Shown piece after piece: positions 34,566 to 45,899 of a stretch of 64,000 nucleotides of DNA (positions are counted from its first letter, which is position 1; every line of letters starts with the position of its first letter). The translations under genes and the position numbers were made by a program. The notes below the pieces were generated by a model. The model was given only the letters and a program-made list of their open reading frames with translations. It searched no databases and was not told the origin of the DNA. Source of the stretch: Imbricaverruca yamaguchii (lineage: Eukaryota > Arthropoda > Thecostraca > Neoverrucidae); assembly GCA_034440575.1 (NCBI GenBank), contig JAOTOL010001221.1, positions 281,001 through 345,000 of the forward strand, given 5' to 3'.

Positions 34566-35283
34566 TCACTGCTGTTGTTGGTCGGTTGTGCGGCTTTAAC
34601 AGGTCGGTTGTGCGGCTTTGTGTGGCTGTCGGTCGGTTGTGCGGCTTTGTGTGGCTGCTGGTCGGTTGTGCGGCTTTGTGTGGCTGTTGGTCGGTTGTGC
34701 GGCTTTGTGTGGCTGTTGGTCGGTTGTGCGGCTTTGTGTGGCTGTTGGTCGGTTGTGCGGCTTTGTGTGGCTGTTGGTCGGTTGTGCGGCTTTGTGTGGC
34801 TGTTGGTCGGTTGTGCGGCTTTGTGTGGCTGTTGGTCGGTTGTGCGGCTTTGTGTGGCTGTTGGTCGGTTGTGCGGCTTTGTGTGGCTGTTGGTCGGTTG
34901 TGCGGCTTTGTGTGGCTGCTGGTCGGTTGTGCGGCTTTGTGTGGCTGTTGGTCGGTTGTGCGGCTTTGTGTGGCTGTTGGTCGGTTGTGCGGCTTTGTGT
35001 GGCTGCTGGTCGGTTGTGTGGCTTTGGTGTTTTTTTTGTCGGTTTTGGCTTTGTTTTGCGGTTTGTGTGGCTGTTGTGTTGTGCGGCTTTGTGTGGCTGT
35101 TGGTCGGTTGTGCGGCTTTGTTGGCTGTTGGTGGTTTTTTGTGGCTGTTGGTCGGTTGTGCGGCTTTGTGTGGCTGTTGGTCGGTTGTGCGGCTTTGTGT
35201 GGCTGTTGGTCGGTTGTGCGGCTTTGTGTGGCTGTTGGTCGGTTGTGCGGCTTTGTGTGGCTGTTGGTCGGTTGTGCGGCTTT
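34566..35283. repeat. 29-bp minisatellite, about 24 units
   Basis: Unit GTCGGTTGTGCGGCTTTGTG plus TGGCTGTTG, with TGCTG variants. A disturbed block at 35015-35145 has T-rich degenerate units. Extreme G/T strand bias. Confidence 0.97.
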
Positions 35284-36011
35284 ACAGCAGACGTCACACG
35301 GAGTCCCCCGTCTCTACAATGTCATGCAATGTCATATGGCGTGCCTGTCCTTCCCTGGCAGGAAGGCCGGGCATCGCGCAGAACGGAGCCACGTACTTCT
35401 GGCCTGCCAGACGCTCGGTTTAAACACCGAGCTACCGACGCCCTCGTTGTTGCTGCTACCTGGACTATTCGGCACCCAGAAGTATCCTTATTTATAAAAA
35501 AAACACCCAGGAGAAGTATTGTTCTTTGTTGCTATTATAGTTAGCCAGTTGCCTGGGCCTGAGTGTCGACAACCACGGCCACGTGGAGACCAAAGCAGCA
35601 GCTGATGGCCGTGACGCTGCCGAGATGTGCGCGCCGTTCCCGCCGGCGGGAAGCGCGTGGTGCGACCGACCGGAAAAGCCACTTGTACGCGGTAAACAAC
35701 GCACTCGGGAGGCACAGCGGGCTGCGGTGTTTTCTGCAGCGTTTTTCCGACGAGTGGATACGGCGCTGCGCCGGCGGGTATCGGCGTCCTCAGAGCCGAC
35801 CGAATGACGTCATTTAAGCCGTGGGGCAGCCCAATGACGCCATTTGGGCTGTCGGGTGCACACATCGCCGGATACTCCACTTGCATCCATTCAGCACGCT
35901 TCCGTTGCATCCGACTCCGCAGGGTGTGACTGCACAGCATATTTCACCCGGAATACATTTGATATCACGGTTCTTCAGTCGCGGGAAGTGTGTGAAACCC
36001 CCGGCTATTCT
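35284..36011. other. Unique, partly GC-rich spacer
   Basis: 35540-35810 is GC-rich with an open plus-strand frame (about 75 codons, no ATG start). No family recognised. Near 35412-35440, CGGTTTAAACACCGAGCTAC resembles a broken SINE head. Confidence 0.35.
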
Positions 36012-36608
36012 GGGACGCATTTTCAGCCGCTGGGTGGTGTGGCGTCGCCAGCCCCTAGCGTCGATCGGCCGCGGGTCATCACACCGGGATCGGCCGCGGG
36101 TCATCACGTCGGGATCGGCCGCGGGTCATCACGTCGGGATCGGCCGCGGGTCATCACGTCGGGATCGGCCGCGGGTCATCACGTCGGGATCGGCCGCGGG
36201 TCGTCACGTCGGGATCGGCCGCGGGTCATCACGTCGGGATCGGCCGCGGGTCATCACGTCGGGATCGGCCGCGGGTCATCACGTCGGGATCGGCCGCGGT
36301 TCGCGCACTCGGGATCCCGCGGTCACGTCGTCACGTCGTCAGGATCGGCCGCGGGTCGTCACGTCGGGATCGGCCGCGGGTCGTCACGTCGGGATCGGCC
36401 GCGGGTCGTCACGTCGGGATCGGCCGCGGTTCGTCACGTCGGGATCGGCCGCGGGTCATCACGTCGGGATCGGCCGCGGGTCATCACGTCGGGATCGGCC
36501 GCGGGTCGTCACGTCGGGATCGGCCGCGGGTCATCACGTCAGTTGTACAATTTGAACCCGTGATCCTACAAATAAGCCAAACGCGCTCCGGACTGAGCTT
36601 CCAGAACC
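36012..36608 (-). mobile_element. S3 SINE split by an internal minisatellite
   Basis: Left part GACGCATTTTCAGCCGC...GGCGTCGCC matches the S3 tail and body. The right part from 36540 (GTTGTACAATTTGAACCCG, then GGACTGAGCTTCC) matches the S3 B-box and head. The 25-bp array 36055-36540 lies between, seeded from the body motif GATCGGCCGCGGG. Confidence 0.82.
36055..36540. repeat. 25-bp minisatellite inside a SINE, about 19 units
   Basis: Key motif GGGATCGGCCGCGGGTCATC. Units differ chiefly by GTCATCACG/GTCGTCACG. One disrupted unit lies at 36296-36340. Confidence 0.96.
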
Positions 36609-36924
36609 CCAGTCTTGGCGAGGTTCATGTCGCGTTCGTTCTTTCATATGCCGGGTGGCGAGCAGACCAGACAGATTGTCCAGCCTCAAGTCTGATCAGT
36701 CACTCCGCCGAGGAAAACAAGTGTCCAAAACTTCAGACGGCTGGAACAATCATCATTGATGCTTAAAATTCCACTGGCAACACCAGCTAACTTCAGGCTT
36801 GGAGCAAGTTCGGGTAAAACCGGTACGATTATTTGCATTACAACTAAATATGAGCGAAACCCAGTTTCCAAGTCGGGCTACGTGTATCTGTAGCATGAGT
36901 GGCAATCTTCCTGGTTGTGTTACT
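36609..36924. other. Unique spacer
   Basis: Nothing recognised. Confidence 0.4.
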
Positions 36925-37395
36925 CCCGCACCTGGTGGCGCCGTTTAGCCTCCAGTTCTGGCGACTCCCTCGGCTGTGACCCCCCCGCACCTGGTGGCGC
37001 CGTTCCCTCGGCTGTCCCCCCCCCCCCTCCCGCACCTGGTGGCGCCGTTCCCTCGGCTGTCACCGCCGCCCCCCCTCCCTCCCGCACCTGGTGGTGCCGT
37101 TCCCTCGGCTGTGCCGCCGCCCCTTCCCCTCCCTCCCGCACCTGGTGGCGCCGTTCCCTCGACTGTGCCGCCGCCCCTCCCGCACCCGGTGGCGCCGTTC
37201 CCTCGGCTGTGCCGCCGCCCCTCCCGCACCTGGTGGTGCCTTTCCCTCGACTGTGCCGCCGCCCCTCCCGCACCCGGTGGCGCCGTTCCCTCGGCTGTGC
37301 CGCCGCCCCTCCCGCACCCGGTGGCGCCGTTCCCTCGGCTGTGCCGCCGCCCCTCCGCACCTGGTGGCGCCGTTCCCTCGGTTGTCACCGTCCCC
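36925..37395. repeat. About 44-bp minisatellite, about 10 units
   Basis: Units contain CGCACCTGGTGGCGCCGTTC and CCTCGGCTGTGCCGCCGCC. Variable C-runs change the unit length. Confidence 0.93.
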
Positions 37396-37605
37396 CCTCC
37401 CAAGGTCCGAACCCGCCTATCAACATGTTACGGCCGCCGTGCATTTCACCACATTTCCATGGCAAACGTATTCAAATATTGCCCATCCATTCCGATCTCT
37501 TCGATGGCCGCATAGCTATGGTACAAAACGCTGAAGACGATACAGGTTTTGATATGCATCGTTTTCATGTAAAGCCATGGATCAAGTTTTCAAGTAAAAA
37601 AACGT
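37396..37605. other. Unique spacer
   Basis: Open plus-strand frame without recognised domain. Confidence 0.35.
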
Positions 37606-37660
37606 TGCAATGGGCGCCAAATGATCACAATTTTGGTCGGGGCGCCCTAAAACCAAAATT
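37606..37660 (+). mobile_element. Solo LINE 3' tail, plus orientation
   Basis: ATGGGCGCCAAATGATCACA, then TTTTGGTCGGGGCGCCCTAA, matching the end of the LINE copy at 54805 in the opposite orientation. Confidence 0.75.
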
Positions 37661-37923
37661 ACGAAGGAAAAATAATTGCAAGTCTGACACCCCGTCCTCA
37701 CCTCTAACAGCAGCAGAGCACCAGCACCGAAAGACCTGTTCTACATCCCGCACCAGCGACTCATCACATCAACAATTCGCCTCTCGCTTCCACTGTGGAG
37801 GTGACAACACTGCCCCCGATCAGAGACGGGCGGGGAAAGAGCACCGCCCACCCAGCCATTGCCGTGCAAGAAACAACCGCCAACCACACTGCCGCCGTCC
37901 AGCAACAAACAACACACGCCACT

Positions 37924-38081
37924 GGTTGGTTATTGGTCTTGCGATACGTCGACCGTCCACTTACGTAGCGTCGCCAGCCGCACACACCGACTGGCCGCGG
38001 GCTAAGAGTAGCGACAGGTGAGACTCGAACCCACAATCTTTCGATTGTGAGACAGGCAACTCACCCCTAGACTACTCGTTT
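37924..38081 (-). mobile_element. S1 SINE
   Basis: Tail TTGGTTATTGGTCTTGCGAT, body GCGTCGCCAGCCGCACACAC, B-box GACTCGAACCCACAATC, head end AGACTACTCGTTTCC. Confidence 0.88.
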
Positions 38082-38300
38082 CCTCAGCCACCCAATCAAA
38101 CTGACGCCGTTCAACGCAGACGATACACGCAGCCCTAACCCAAGTATTGCCGCTCGCGCACTTCAACCCGCGCCTTCTCGGGGGTGGGGTCATTGACGAC
38201 ACCTCCCCTAAGGCCTTTTTCGTGAACAGGGAAAGAACGGGGCGCGGCAGCGCGCCGAAATTTGGCAAACCCTTTCCCACATCAATTTGGCATGTTGTGT

Positions 38301-38963
38301 CACAATTTTGAAGTCAGGTCATCTAGGATCAACGAGTTAGTCGAGATCAAGTGAGATCACCTCCAAAAAATTCCAACCAGTCGTTACGCTTTAACGGATA
38401 GATATTTTAATGAAATTTCAGCGTCTGCTTATCTTTAGGGCTTTAGGGATGTAACAAAACGCACCAGAGGATTTTTTTCCGTTTCTGATTACTTTTTAGG
38501 TTTGCATATTTGCCCATTAGAGTTAAAATAGAAAGATCTGGTAAAAGTAAGCATTTTTATGGGAACAAATTGACTTGGAGCACCATTTTTTGGTCTACTC
38601 TACCCATTAGAAAAGGAGAATTAAAGAACAAGGGAACTCAGCCTTAGATTTGAAAAAAAATGTTTTGGGATGGCCAAAAATGCAATGGTTCTGATCGATC
38701 TCGCTTTCATTTTCTGATTCAAAATCATTTTATTCTTCAAATCTTCCTTAAAATGAACCCTCCAGACCCACAACAATAATGTAAGTCGTGAAACACTAGG
38801 GCCCCTAATAACGTCACTTTAGGCGGAATTTTGTGGTGGTGGTGTATGGCCCTACTCGTCGAGCGCTTTCCGATGATACCTATTTCATTTTCGTGTGACG
38901 CTTAGCTTGGAGATTAGAGGGGGGTCTTTATCGACGCCCTCCCTCGAGACGGGGTGTGAGGAC
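38301..38963 (+). repeat. Dup-A dispersed repeat, copy 2
   Basis: Same order of blocks as 16309-16910, with an insertion of about 60 bp near 38395-38460 and a shared end at GACGGGGTGTGAGGA. Confidence 0.85.
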
Positions 38964-39217
38964 AATGGTTGAGCACGCCGGCGCCGTTTAGGCGCGCCGT
39001 TGTTTCGCCAGCTGGCAAATACAACTCGGATCGGATGGCGACTGAATCACCAGTCAATGGAGACGGCCGTCCAGACCGGGCACGACGTGCTGAGTGATGC
39101 CTGAACTCGTCTCTGAGTGATGCCTGAACTCGTCTCGATCGGGAGCCCGGCACTGCACACATGAGAATGCACATGTATGCCACTGGTGCAGGGACTGATT
39201 GAATATATTGGGGTTAT

Positions 39218-39566
39218 ATGGCGCGTCGACGGGTGTCATTTGGCGCACATCTACTGCTGTAGGCGGCCACGACAGGTGTCATTTGGCGCACATCTACTGC
39301 TGTAGGAGGCCACGACAGGCGTCATTTGGCGCACATCTACTGCTGTAGGCCACGACGGGTGTCATTTGGCGCACATCTCCTGCTGTAGGAAGCCACGACA
39401 GGTGTCATTTGGCGCACATCTACTGCTGTAGGAGGCCACGACAGGTGCCATTTGGCGCCCATCTACTGCTGTAGGAGGCCACGACAGGTGTCATTTGGCG
39501 CACATCTACTGCTGTAGGAAGCCACGACAGGTGTCATTTGGCGCACATCTACTGCTGTAGGAAGCC
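39218..39566. repeat. 43-bp minisatellite, 8 units
   Basis: Unit contains GTGTCATTTGGCGCACATCT and ACTGCTGTAGGAGGCCACGA; one unit is shortened by 3 bp. Confidence 0.96.
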
Positions 39567-39645
39567 AAAGGGCTGCGTGTGTGTTGGTTCAGCACTGGAT
39601 GGCCACTGGAACACCGGTCAACGGAAGCCACGCCCACCTGGGGAG

Positions 39646-40005
39646 CCGACGGCTGGCGGGCTGAGGGGCGCCTCGACAGCTGGCGGGCTGAGGGGCGCCT
39701 CGACAGCTGGCGGGCTGAGGGGCGCCTCGACAGCTGGCGGGCTGAGGGGCGCCTCGACAGCTGGCGGGCTGAGGGCGCCTCGACAGTGGTTGGCGGGCTG
39801 AGGGCGCCTCGACAGCTGGCGGGCTGAGGGGCGCCTCGACAGCTGGCGGGCTGAGGGGCGCCTCGACAGCTGGCGGGCTGAGGGGCGCCTCGACAGCTGG
39901 CGGGCTGAGGGGCGCCTCGACAGCTGGCGGGCTGAGGGGCGCCTCGACAGCTGGCGGGCTGAGGGGTCGCTGGCGGGCTGAGGGGCGCCTCGACAGCTGG
40001 CGACG
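39646..40005. repeat. 27-bp minisatellite, about 13 units
   Basis: Unit GCTGGCGGGCTGAGGGGCGC plus CTCGACA. Frame-neutral length gives Pro/Ser/Arg-rich frames on both strands. Confidence 0.97.
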
Positions 40006-40039
40006 GACATACGGTCGCTGTCAGTTGTCTACGTACACT

Positions 40040-40325
40040 CCACTCGCACACATTCCACCTTCATCCATCGTTATTACATCGTCGTATCAATAGTTACTCC
40101 ATCCTTATTCCGCCGTTACCCATCGTGTTATACCCCGTTATTCCATCGATATTCCACCGATATTCTATCGTCATCCATCGTTATTCCATCGTTATTCCAT
40201 CGTTGTATCCATAGTTACTTCATCGGAATTCCATCGTTGTATCCATAGTTACTCCATCGTTATTCCGTCGACATTCAATCGTTATCCATCGTGATATCCA
40301 TCGGTATTCCGCCGCTACTCCATGC
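40040..40325. repeat. Degenerate CCATCGTTATT repeat
   Basis: Roughly 12-bp and longer composite units of CATCGTTATTCC and CGTTGTATCCATAGTTACT. Confidence 0.85.
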
Positions 40326-40951
40326 CTGCCGCCGGTCAGACAATGCCTGCCGTCGGTGCACTTCGCGACACGAAAAAACACCGAGCTCGTTAGCGTCGCC
40401 CATCTCCGGCGGCGGAGAAAGCAGCACGCGCGACGCACGTCCGTTGGTTTAACACCCACCAACATTCGCATACAACACCCAACACTCACAATACTCCGCA
40501 CCCAGCCATATGGTACGGCCAGCTACCGTGGCGCGCCGGCAGCGCGGCACGTGCAACTGCAGCGGACTGGAGGTGCTACCGCACAACGCACACCATTCGG
40601 CACACGCGTGGGTTCGGGGCCCGGTGGCTGCGGAACTTCTTTTTCGGAGGCCAGGGCTTACCAGCGAGTTATCCCAAAGCCCAATGCTTATTGCTCAACG
40701 CCATATGTTACAGGCATCAACTCAATTATTGATGAATTACATCACAAAACAATTCATATCAGAAAACATTTAATAGTGAATGCAGGCGTGAATTAATGAA
40801 CAATGCAAGCGCAGTTTAATAAATTAGTGTATTAGGTCAATAAATAAATGATAAATTAGTTTAACAAATAAGTTTAATACACGGATAATTACGCACGCGC
40901 AACGTGAGGAACGTATGCGAGAAGCTCCACGTGCACATCATTGCCAGCGTT
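40326..40951. other. Unique spacer with a segment shared with 34013-34061
   Basis: 40603-40655 (GCGTGGGTTCGGGGCC...TTTTTCGGAGG) resembles 34013-34061 in the same orientation, with a tRNA B-box-like GGTTCGRGGC. A possible fourth SINE fragment. The rest is unrecognised. Confidence 0.4.
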
Positions 40952-41025
40952 AAGTGAACGTCCAGCTGGGATGTGCTGGGAAATAAACAGGTGAACGTCC
41001 AGCTGGGATGTGCTGGGAAATAAAC
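40952..41025. repeat. 37-bp direct duplication
   Basis: Two identical copies of a unit containing GTGAACGTCCAGCTGGGATG, just upstream of the 52-bp array. Confidence 0.92.
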
Positions 41026-41810
41026 AGGTGAGACAGCTCACGTCTAACGCTGGCCGCAACTAGAGCTTCACGAGGGTGTGTGAGACAGCTCACGTCTAAC
41101 GCTGGCCGCCACTAGAGCTTCACGAGGGTGTGTGAGACAGCTCACGTCTAACGCTGGCCGCAACTAGAGCTTCACGAGGGTGTGTGAGACAGCTCACGTC
41201 TAACGCTGGCCGCCACTAGAGCTTCACGAGGGTGTGTGAGACAGCTCACGTCTAACGCTGGCCGCCACTAGAGCTTCACGAGGGTGTGTGAGACAGCTCA
41301 CGTCTAACGCTGGCCGCAACTAGAGCTTCACGAGGGTGTGTGAGACAGCTCACGTCTAACGCTGGCCGCAACTAGAGCTTCACGAGGGTGTGTGAGACAG
41401 CTCACGTCTAACGCTGGCCGCAACTAGAGCTTCACGAGGGTGTGTGAGACAGCTCACGTCTAACGCTGGCCGCAACTAGAGCTTCACGAGGGTGTGTGAG
41501 ACAGCTCACGTCTAACGCTGGCCGCCACTAGAGCTTCACGAGGGTGTGAGACAGCTCACGTCTAACGCTGGCCGCAACTAGAGCTTCACGAGGGTGTGTG
41601 AGACAGCTCACGTCTAACGCTGGCCGCCACTAGAGCTTCACGAGGGTGTGTGAGACAGCTCACGTCTAACGCTGGCCGCCACTAGAGCTTCACGAGGGTG
41701 TGTGAGACAGCTCACGTCTAACGCTGGCCGCAACTAGAGCTTCACGAGGGTGTGTGAGACAGCTCACGTCTAATGCTGGCCGCAACTAGAGCTTCACGAG
41801 GGTGTCAACG
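41026..41810. repeat. 52-bp minisatellite, 15 units with internal 8-unit duplication
   Basis: Unit contains GTGAGACAGCTCACGTCTAA and GCTGGCCGCAACTAGAGC. One site is either A or C (CCGCAAC/CCGCCAC); the order over 15 units is ACACCAAAACACCAA, in which ACACCAA occurs twice, 8 units apart. Confidence 0.97.
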
Positions 41811-42065
41811 GCAGCACGAACGTCGCAGAAAACCAGCCCTGATCATTGGTGTGCAAGCCTCCCTTGCACACAAAACACGCGCCCAGTGCAAGAACAAACA
41901 TGTGCAGCCACTAAAGGTGACGAGTGAAGGTCATACTTAGCCCCTGCATGTGCCCCGAGTGTAGCGGTTAGGCTACAGAGAGGTCGCCTGAAAACCGCCT
42001 GACGGTGCGTTCTCAAGTGTACTCATACACACTCCAGTGTTTTCACGCGTGCCCATACGTACGCG

Positions 42066-42187
42066 TATCGATACTACGTACTTGTGCCACCTGCATATGG
42101 CCACATGTCGATACTACGTACTTGTGCCACCTGCATATGGCCACATGTCGATACTACGTACTTGTGCCACCTGCATATGGCCACAGT
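42066..42187. repeat. 40-bp tandem repeat, 3 units
   Basis: Three nearly identical units containing TCGATACTACGTACTTGTGC and CACCTGCATATGGCCACA. Confidence 0.95.
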
Positions 42188-42924
42188 TTTATTACGCCTC
42201 AGCCTGAGGTCTAATTATGAACTTTTCTTTTAGTCTGAAGTTTACTTCTTTTACAAAAAAGTCAAACCCCATCCACCAGACTGGCTCTCTTGAACTGACA
42301 ACCAGCCCGTCGTCTGTTACAACCGTAACGTACGCTGTACGTATGGCGTACAACAGTAATACTATTCACGGTCTCTGTTCCGACGTGCACTCCCGCCCGT
42401 GCCGCTTGGTCAAGTGGCGGCGCCAACCACTAAAGTACAACAAACGCCGGAACAACAGAGAACATGGCTTCCATTCAAAAGAGCAAAATTGTTTTAATCT
42501 GGAATGAAGGGGCTTGAGATATATCCTACAGATCCAGAGGCTTCAGGGGCACATTATCTACAATACTCTACAGCATCCAGGGCCACATTACTCAACAAAT
42601 CATGGAGATTGAAGTATAAGTGCAGCCACGGGAATATAGCCGCCGCAGAACTACATGGACTGCAACTCTGTCGTGGGCTTTTGCCATCCAGAACATTTTC
42701 ATCCGGCATTTTTCTTTTCATCTTCTTGGTGAAATGCTTGTTGCTATTTGAACCTCCTTTCATGATATTGGCCTTTGATAAAAATGGCATAAACAAGCCA
42801 CTTAGAGAGCACGAAAACGTGCTTTTGGCGTCACCAAATACTGCTAATTGTCCTCTTGGAAGCCGATTGAACTATACATTTTCAGAACGCACCGAATATT
42901 GTCACACAAACCAAATCGGCGTCA
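42188..42924. other. Unique spacer
   Basis: Open frames on both strands (42504 onward on plus; 42554-42796 on minus) without recognised domains. No gene is called. Confidence 0.35.
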
Positions 42925-43812
42925 GCCCCACACCAGAACTGGCGCCAGTCCCACACCAGAACTGGCGCCACAGCCTGACAGCCCCACACCAGAACTGGCG
43001 CCACAGCCCGACGGCGCCAGCCCCACACCAGAACTGGCGCCACAGCCTGACGGCGCCAGCCCCACAGCCCGGAAGTCCCATGGCCCCACAGCCTCACAGT
43101 CTCAGCCCCACATCAGAACTGGCGCCACAGCCTGACAGTCCCAGCCCCACAGCCTGACAGTCTCAGCCCCACATCAGAACTGGAGCCACAGCCTGACCCA
43201 GCCCCACAGCCTGACAGTCTCAGCCCCACAGCCTGACAGTCTCAGCCCCACAGCCTGACAGTCTCAGCCCCACAGCCTGACAGTCTCAGCCCCACAGCCT
43301 GGCGCCACAGCCTGACAGTCTCAGCCCCACAGCCTGACCCAGGTCCATAGCCTGACAGTCTCAGCCCCACAGCCTGACAGTCTCAGCCCCACACCAGCAG
43401 CCCCACAGCCTGACAGTCTCAGCCCCACATCAGCTGGAGCCACAGCCTGACCCAGCCCACAGCCTGACAGTCCCAGCCCACAGCCTGACAGTCTCAGCCC
43501 CACAGCCTGACGTCTCAGCCCCACAGCCTGACAGCCAGCCACATCGGAACTGGCGCCACAGTCTGACAGTCCCAGCCTCGCAGCCTGACAGTCTCAGCCC
43601 CACATCAGAACTGGCGCCACAGCCTGACAGTCCCAGCCCCACAGCCTGACAGTCTCAGCCCCACAGCCTCCACAGCCTACTGACAGTCCCAGCCCCACAG
43701 CCTGACAGTCTCAGCCCCACAGCCTGACAGTCTCAGCCCCACAGCCTGACAGTCTCAGCCCCACAGCCTGACAGTCCCAGCCCCACAGCCTGACAGTCTC
43801 AGCCCCATACCA
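42925..43812. repeat. 22-bp minisatellite with mixed units
   Basis: Main unit CCCACAGCCTGACAGTCTCA plus GC. A second motif, ACCAGAACTGGCGCCACAGC, intersperses irregularly and dominates the left end. Confidence 0.93.
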
Positions 43813-44114
43813 GAACTGGCGCCGTGGCGGGAGGCGACCTACGGCGCGCCAAACACGGTACGCGCCAAATACGGTGTCGTGACCAAGACGGCAGCACCTC
43901 GCCCTGACCGCAGTCACGCCGAGGCAGAGGATGACGGCTCGGTGCCACTTGACCCGATTCCAACACCCGCCACCGCCAGGCATTCAAACACGCTGACTTG
44001 CACACCGGGGGTGAACAAGCGCATCGCACAAAACCGCGTGCTCGTGTTCCAGTAGTGCAGGCGGGTACCTCTCTCCGAGAGGCTTGTGCTTCACGCCGCA
44101 TCGGACAGGAACAG
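43813..44114. other. Unique spacer
   Basis: GC-rich, no recognised gene. Confidence 0.35.
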
Positions 44115-44275
44115 TGGTCCTTTTGCAACGCACTTGACTGTCAGGTCACATGACTTCGCCAACTGCTCAGCCGACTGGGCGCCGGTGGTCAGAGAAATCC
44201 CGCCGGGTGTGGGATTCGAACCCACGGCGTCGCGATCTTCAATGCCCTACCGAGGGCGCGACCACGACTCCCGTG
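44115..44275 (-). mobile_element. Divergent S3-like SINE
   Basis: GACTTCGCCAACTGCTCAGC body and GTGGGATTCGAACCCACGGC B-box region align to S3, with an altered head end. Confidence 0.65.
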
Positions 44276-44324
44276 CCAGTCCTGTCGGTCAGTCCTGTCG
44301 TCCACGGCTAGATAGCGCGTCCGG

Positions 44325-44400
44325 CGAATACCTGGGTGCCGGATCCGGCGGATACACACCTGGGTGCCGGATCCGGCGGATACACACCTGGGTAGCCGAT
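44325..44400. repeat. 27-bp repeat, about 3 units
   Basis: CACCTGGGTGCCGGATCCGG plus CGGATAC. Confidence 0.85.
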
Positions 44401-44439
44401 TCGCCAGTTTTGAGTCGCGTACCAGTCAACTGCTTTTTT

Positions 44440-44617
44440 TGTGTTTGTCTATTGGTTGGTTCACAACGCACTTTATGCATGATCACGGCTAATGGCGCCG
44501 CCCACACTGTGTCGCCGATGGTCCGCGGGATTGGGAAATGTTCCGAGCGGTGCGTGTCGAATCCGGGACCCTAGTATTCAGAGCTCAACACCTAAGCCAC
44601 TCGGCCATTTCCGCCCC
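44440..44617 (-). mobile_element. S2 SINE
   Basis: Tail TTTGTCTATTGGTTGGTTCA, body CGCCCACACTGTGTCGCCGA, head end CCACTCGGCCATTTCCGCCC. Confidence 0.87.
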
Positions 44618-44689
44618 TGCCAACAGCGTCGTTCGTGCACCGCCATTTGCGTCGCTGTGAGAATCACGTTCCGTCATTCCAGTACGCGT

Positions 44690-45060
44690 GTAATGATCAT
44701 GTATCACCACCCGCATCTCTGCGTGATGATCACGTACCGCTAACTGCGTGGCCGTGTGGTGATCACGTACCGCTAACTGCGTGGCCGTGTGTGATCACGT
44801 ACCGCTAACTGCGTGGCCGTGTGGTGATCAGTACCGCTAACTGCGTGGCGTGGTGATCACGTACCGCTAACTGCGTGGCCGTGTGGTGATCACGTACCGC
44901 TAACTGCGTGGCCGTGTGGTGATCACGTACCGCTAACTGCGTGGCCGTGTGGTGATCACGTACCGCTAACTGCGTGGCCGTGTGGTGATCACGTATCACT
45001 ATTTGTGTCTCTGTGCCAGTACCATGTACCGCCATTTTCGCGCACGTGTGAGGATCACGT
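44690..45060. repeat. 33-bp minisatellite, about 10 units
   Basis: Unit contains GTGGTGATCACGTACCGCTA and ACTGCGTGGCC; each unit carries the palindrome GTGATCAC. Edge units are diverged. Confidence 0.95.
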
Positions 45061-45137
45061 ATCCAATTGGAATGAGTCGACAACGGAACAGCGGAACCTC
45101 GGTGATGAGGGGTGGCAGAAGACATCCATGGTGACTA

Positions 45138-45312
45138 CAGACAAGACAAGACTAGGCGACAAGAATACAAGACTAGGTAACAAGACTACAAGACAAGGTG
45201 ACAAGACTACAAGCTAGGTGACAAGACTACAAGACTAGGTGACAAGACTACAAGACTAGGTGACAAGACTACAAGACTAGGTGGCAAGATTACAAGACTA
45301 GGCGACAAGACT
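45138..45312. repeat. 21-bp tandem repeat, 8 units
   Basis: Unit GACAAGACTACAAGACTAGG plus T. Confidence 0.95.
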
Positions 45313-45899
45313 GCACGGAGCTAACACGCCGATGCACACTTGCGCTTGCCCCCACCGTTTTTGTTCGCGTTTAGATCATACAGAATGTGTTCGTGATTCA
45401 TAGTTCGCGGAGTTCAGTTTTAGAAGTTGAGCTATTGTGAAGCACCCACCTTTGTTCGTCTTTCAACTACTTGTAGATAACTTTCTCGTACTTTGAGGAA
45501 TGGGAGAAGGACACATCATATATGTGGTCCCGAGCAGCCAGTGTACGTAATTGGTCTAACGTTAAATTGATTGAAAACAGGGACGACAAAATCCTCCCCA
45601 TCCTTCACACCCAGAACCACGAAACTTGCAACTATTCCCCGACCCTGACCCACTTCCAGCGTCCGGATTCGGACTTCGTCACCCCCCCCCCCACACCAAC
45701 ACATTTCAGATGGACGTTATTGTCGTCGCTTCACTGGGGCGCTGGAAGCAGGGCAGCTCTGACACCACTGGCTGACTTCAGAGTTCACATTTGAGTAAGA
45801 CATAAGGCGGATTTGGGTCACCAGAAGCAGCTATATACGGCGCCGAAGTCGCCGCGACACAGAGATATTGCCGGGACAACAGCCTCAGGATCGTCACCG
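45313..45899. other. Unique spacer
   Basis: Short frames on both strands only; nothing recognised. Confidence 0.4.

Noticed and set aside
34235..35497. 420-codon plus-strand frame with Cys/Val/Leu-rich repeats resembling membrane segments
   Set aside because: The apparent hydrophobic repeat is the 29-bp array read in rotating frames; flanks show no gene structure.
42504..43157. 217-codon plus-strand frame
   Set aside because: The second half is the 22-bp array and the first half has no recognised domain; a minus-strand frame overlaps it.
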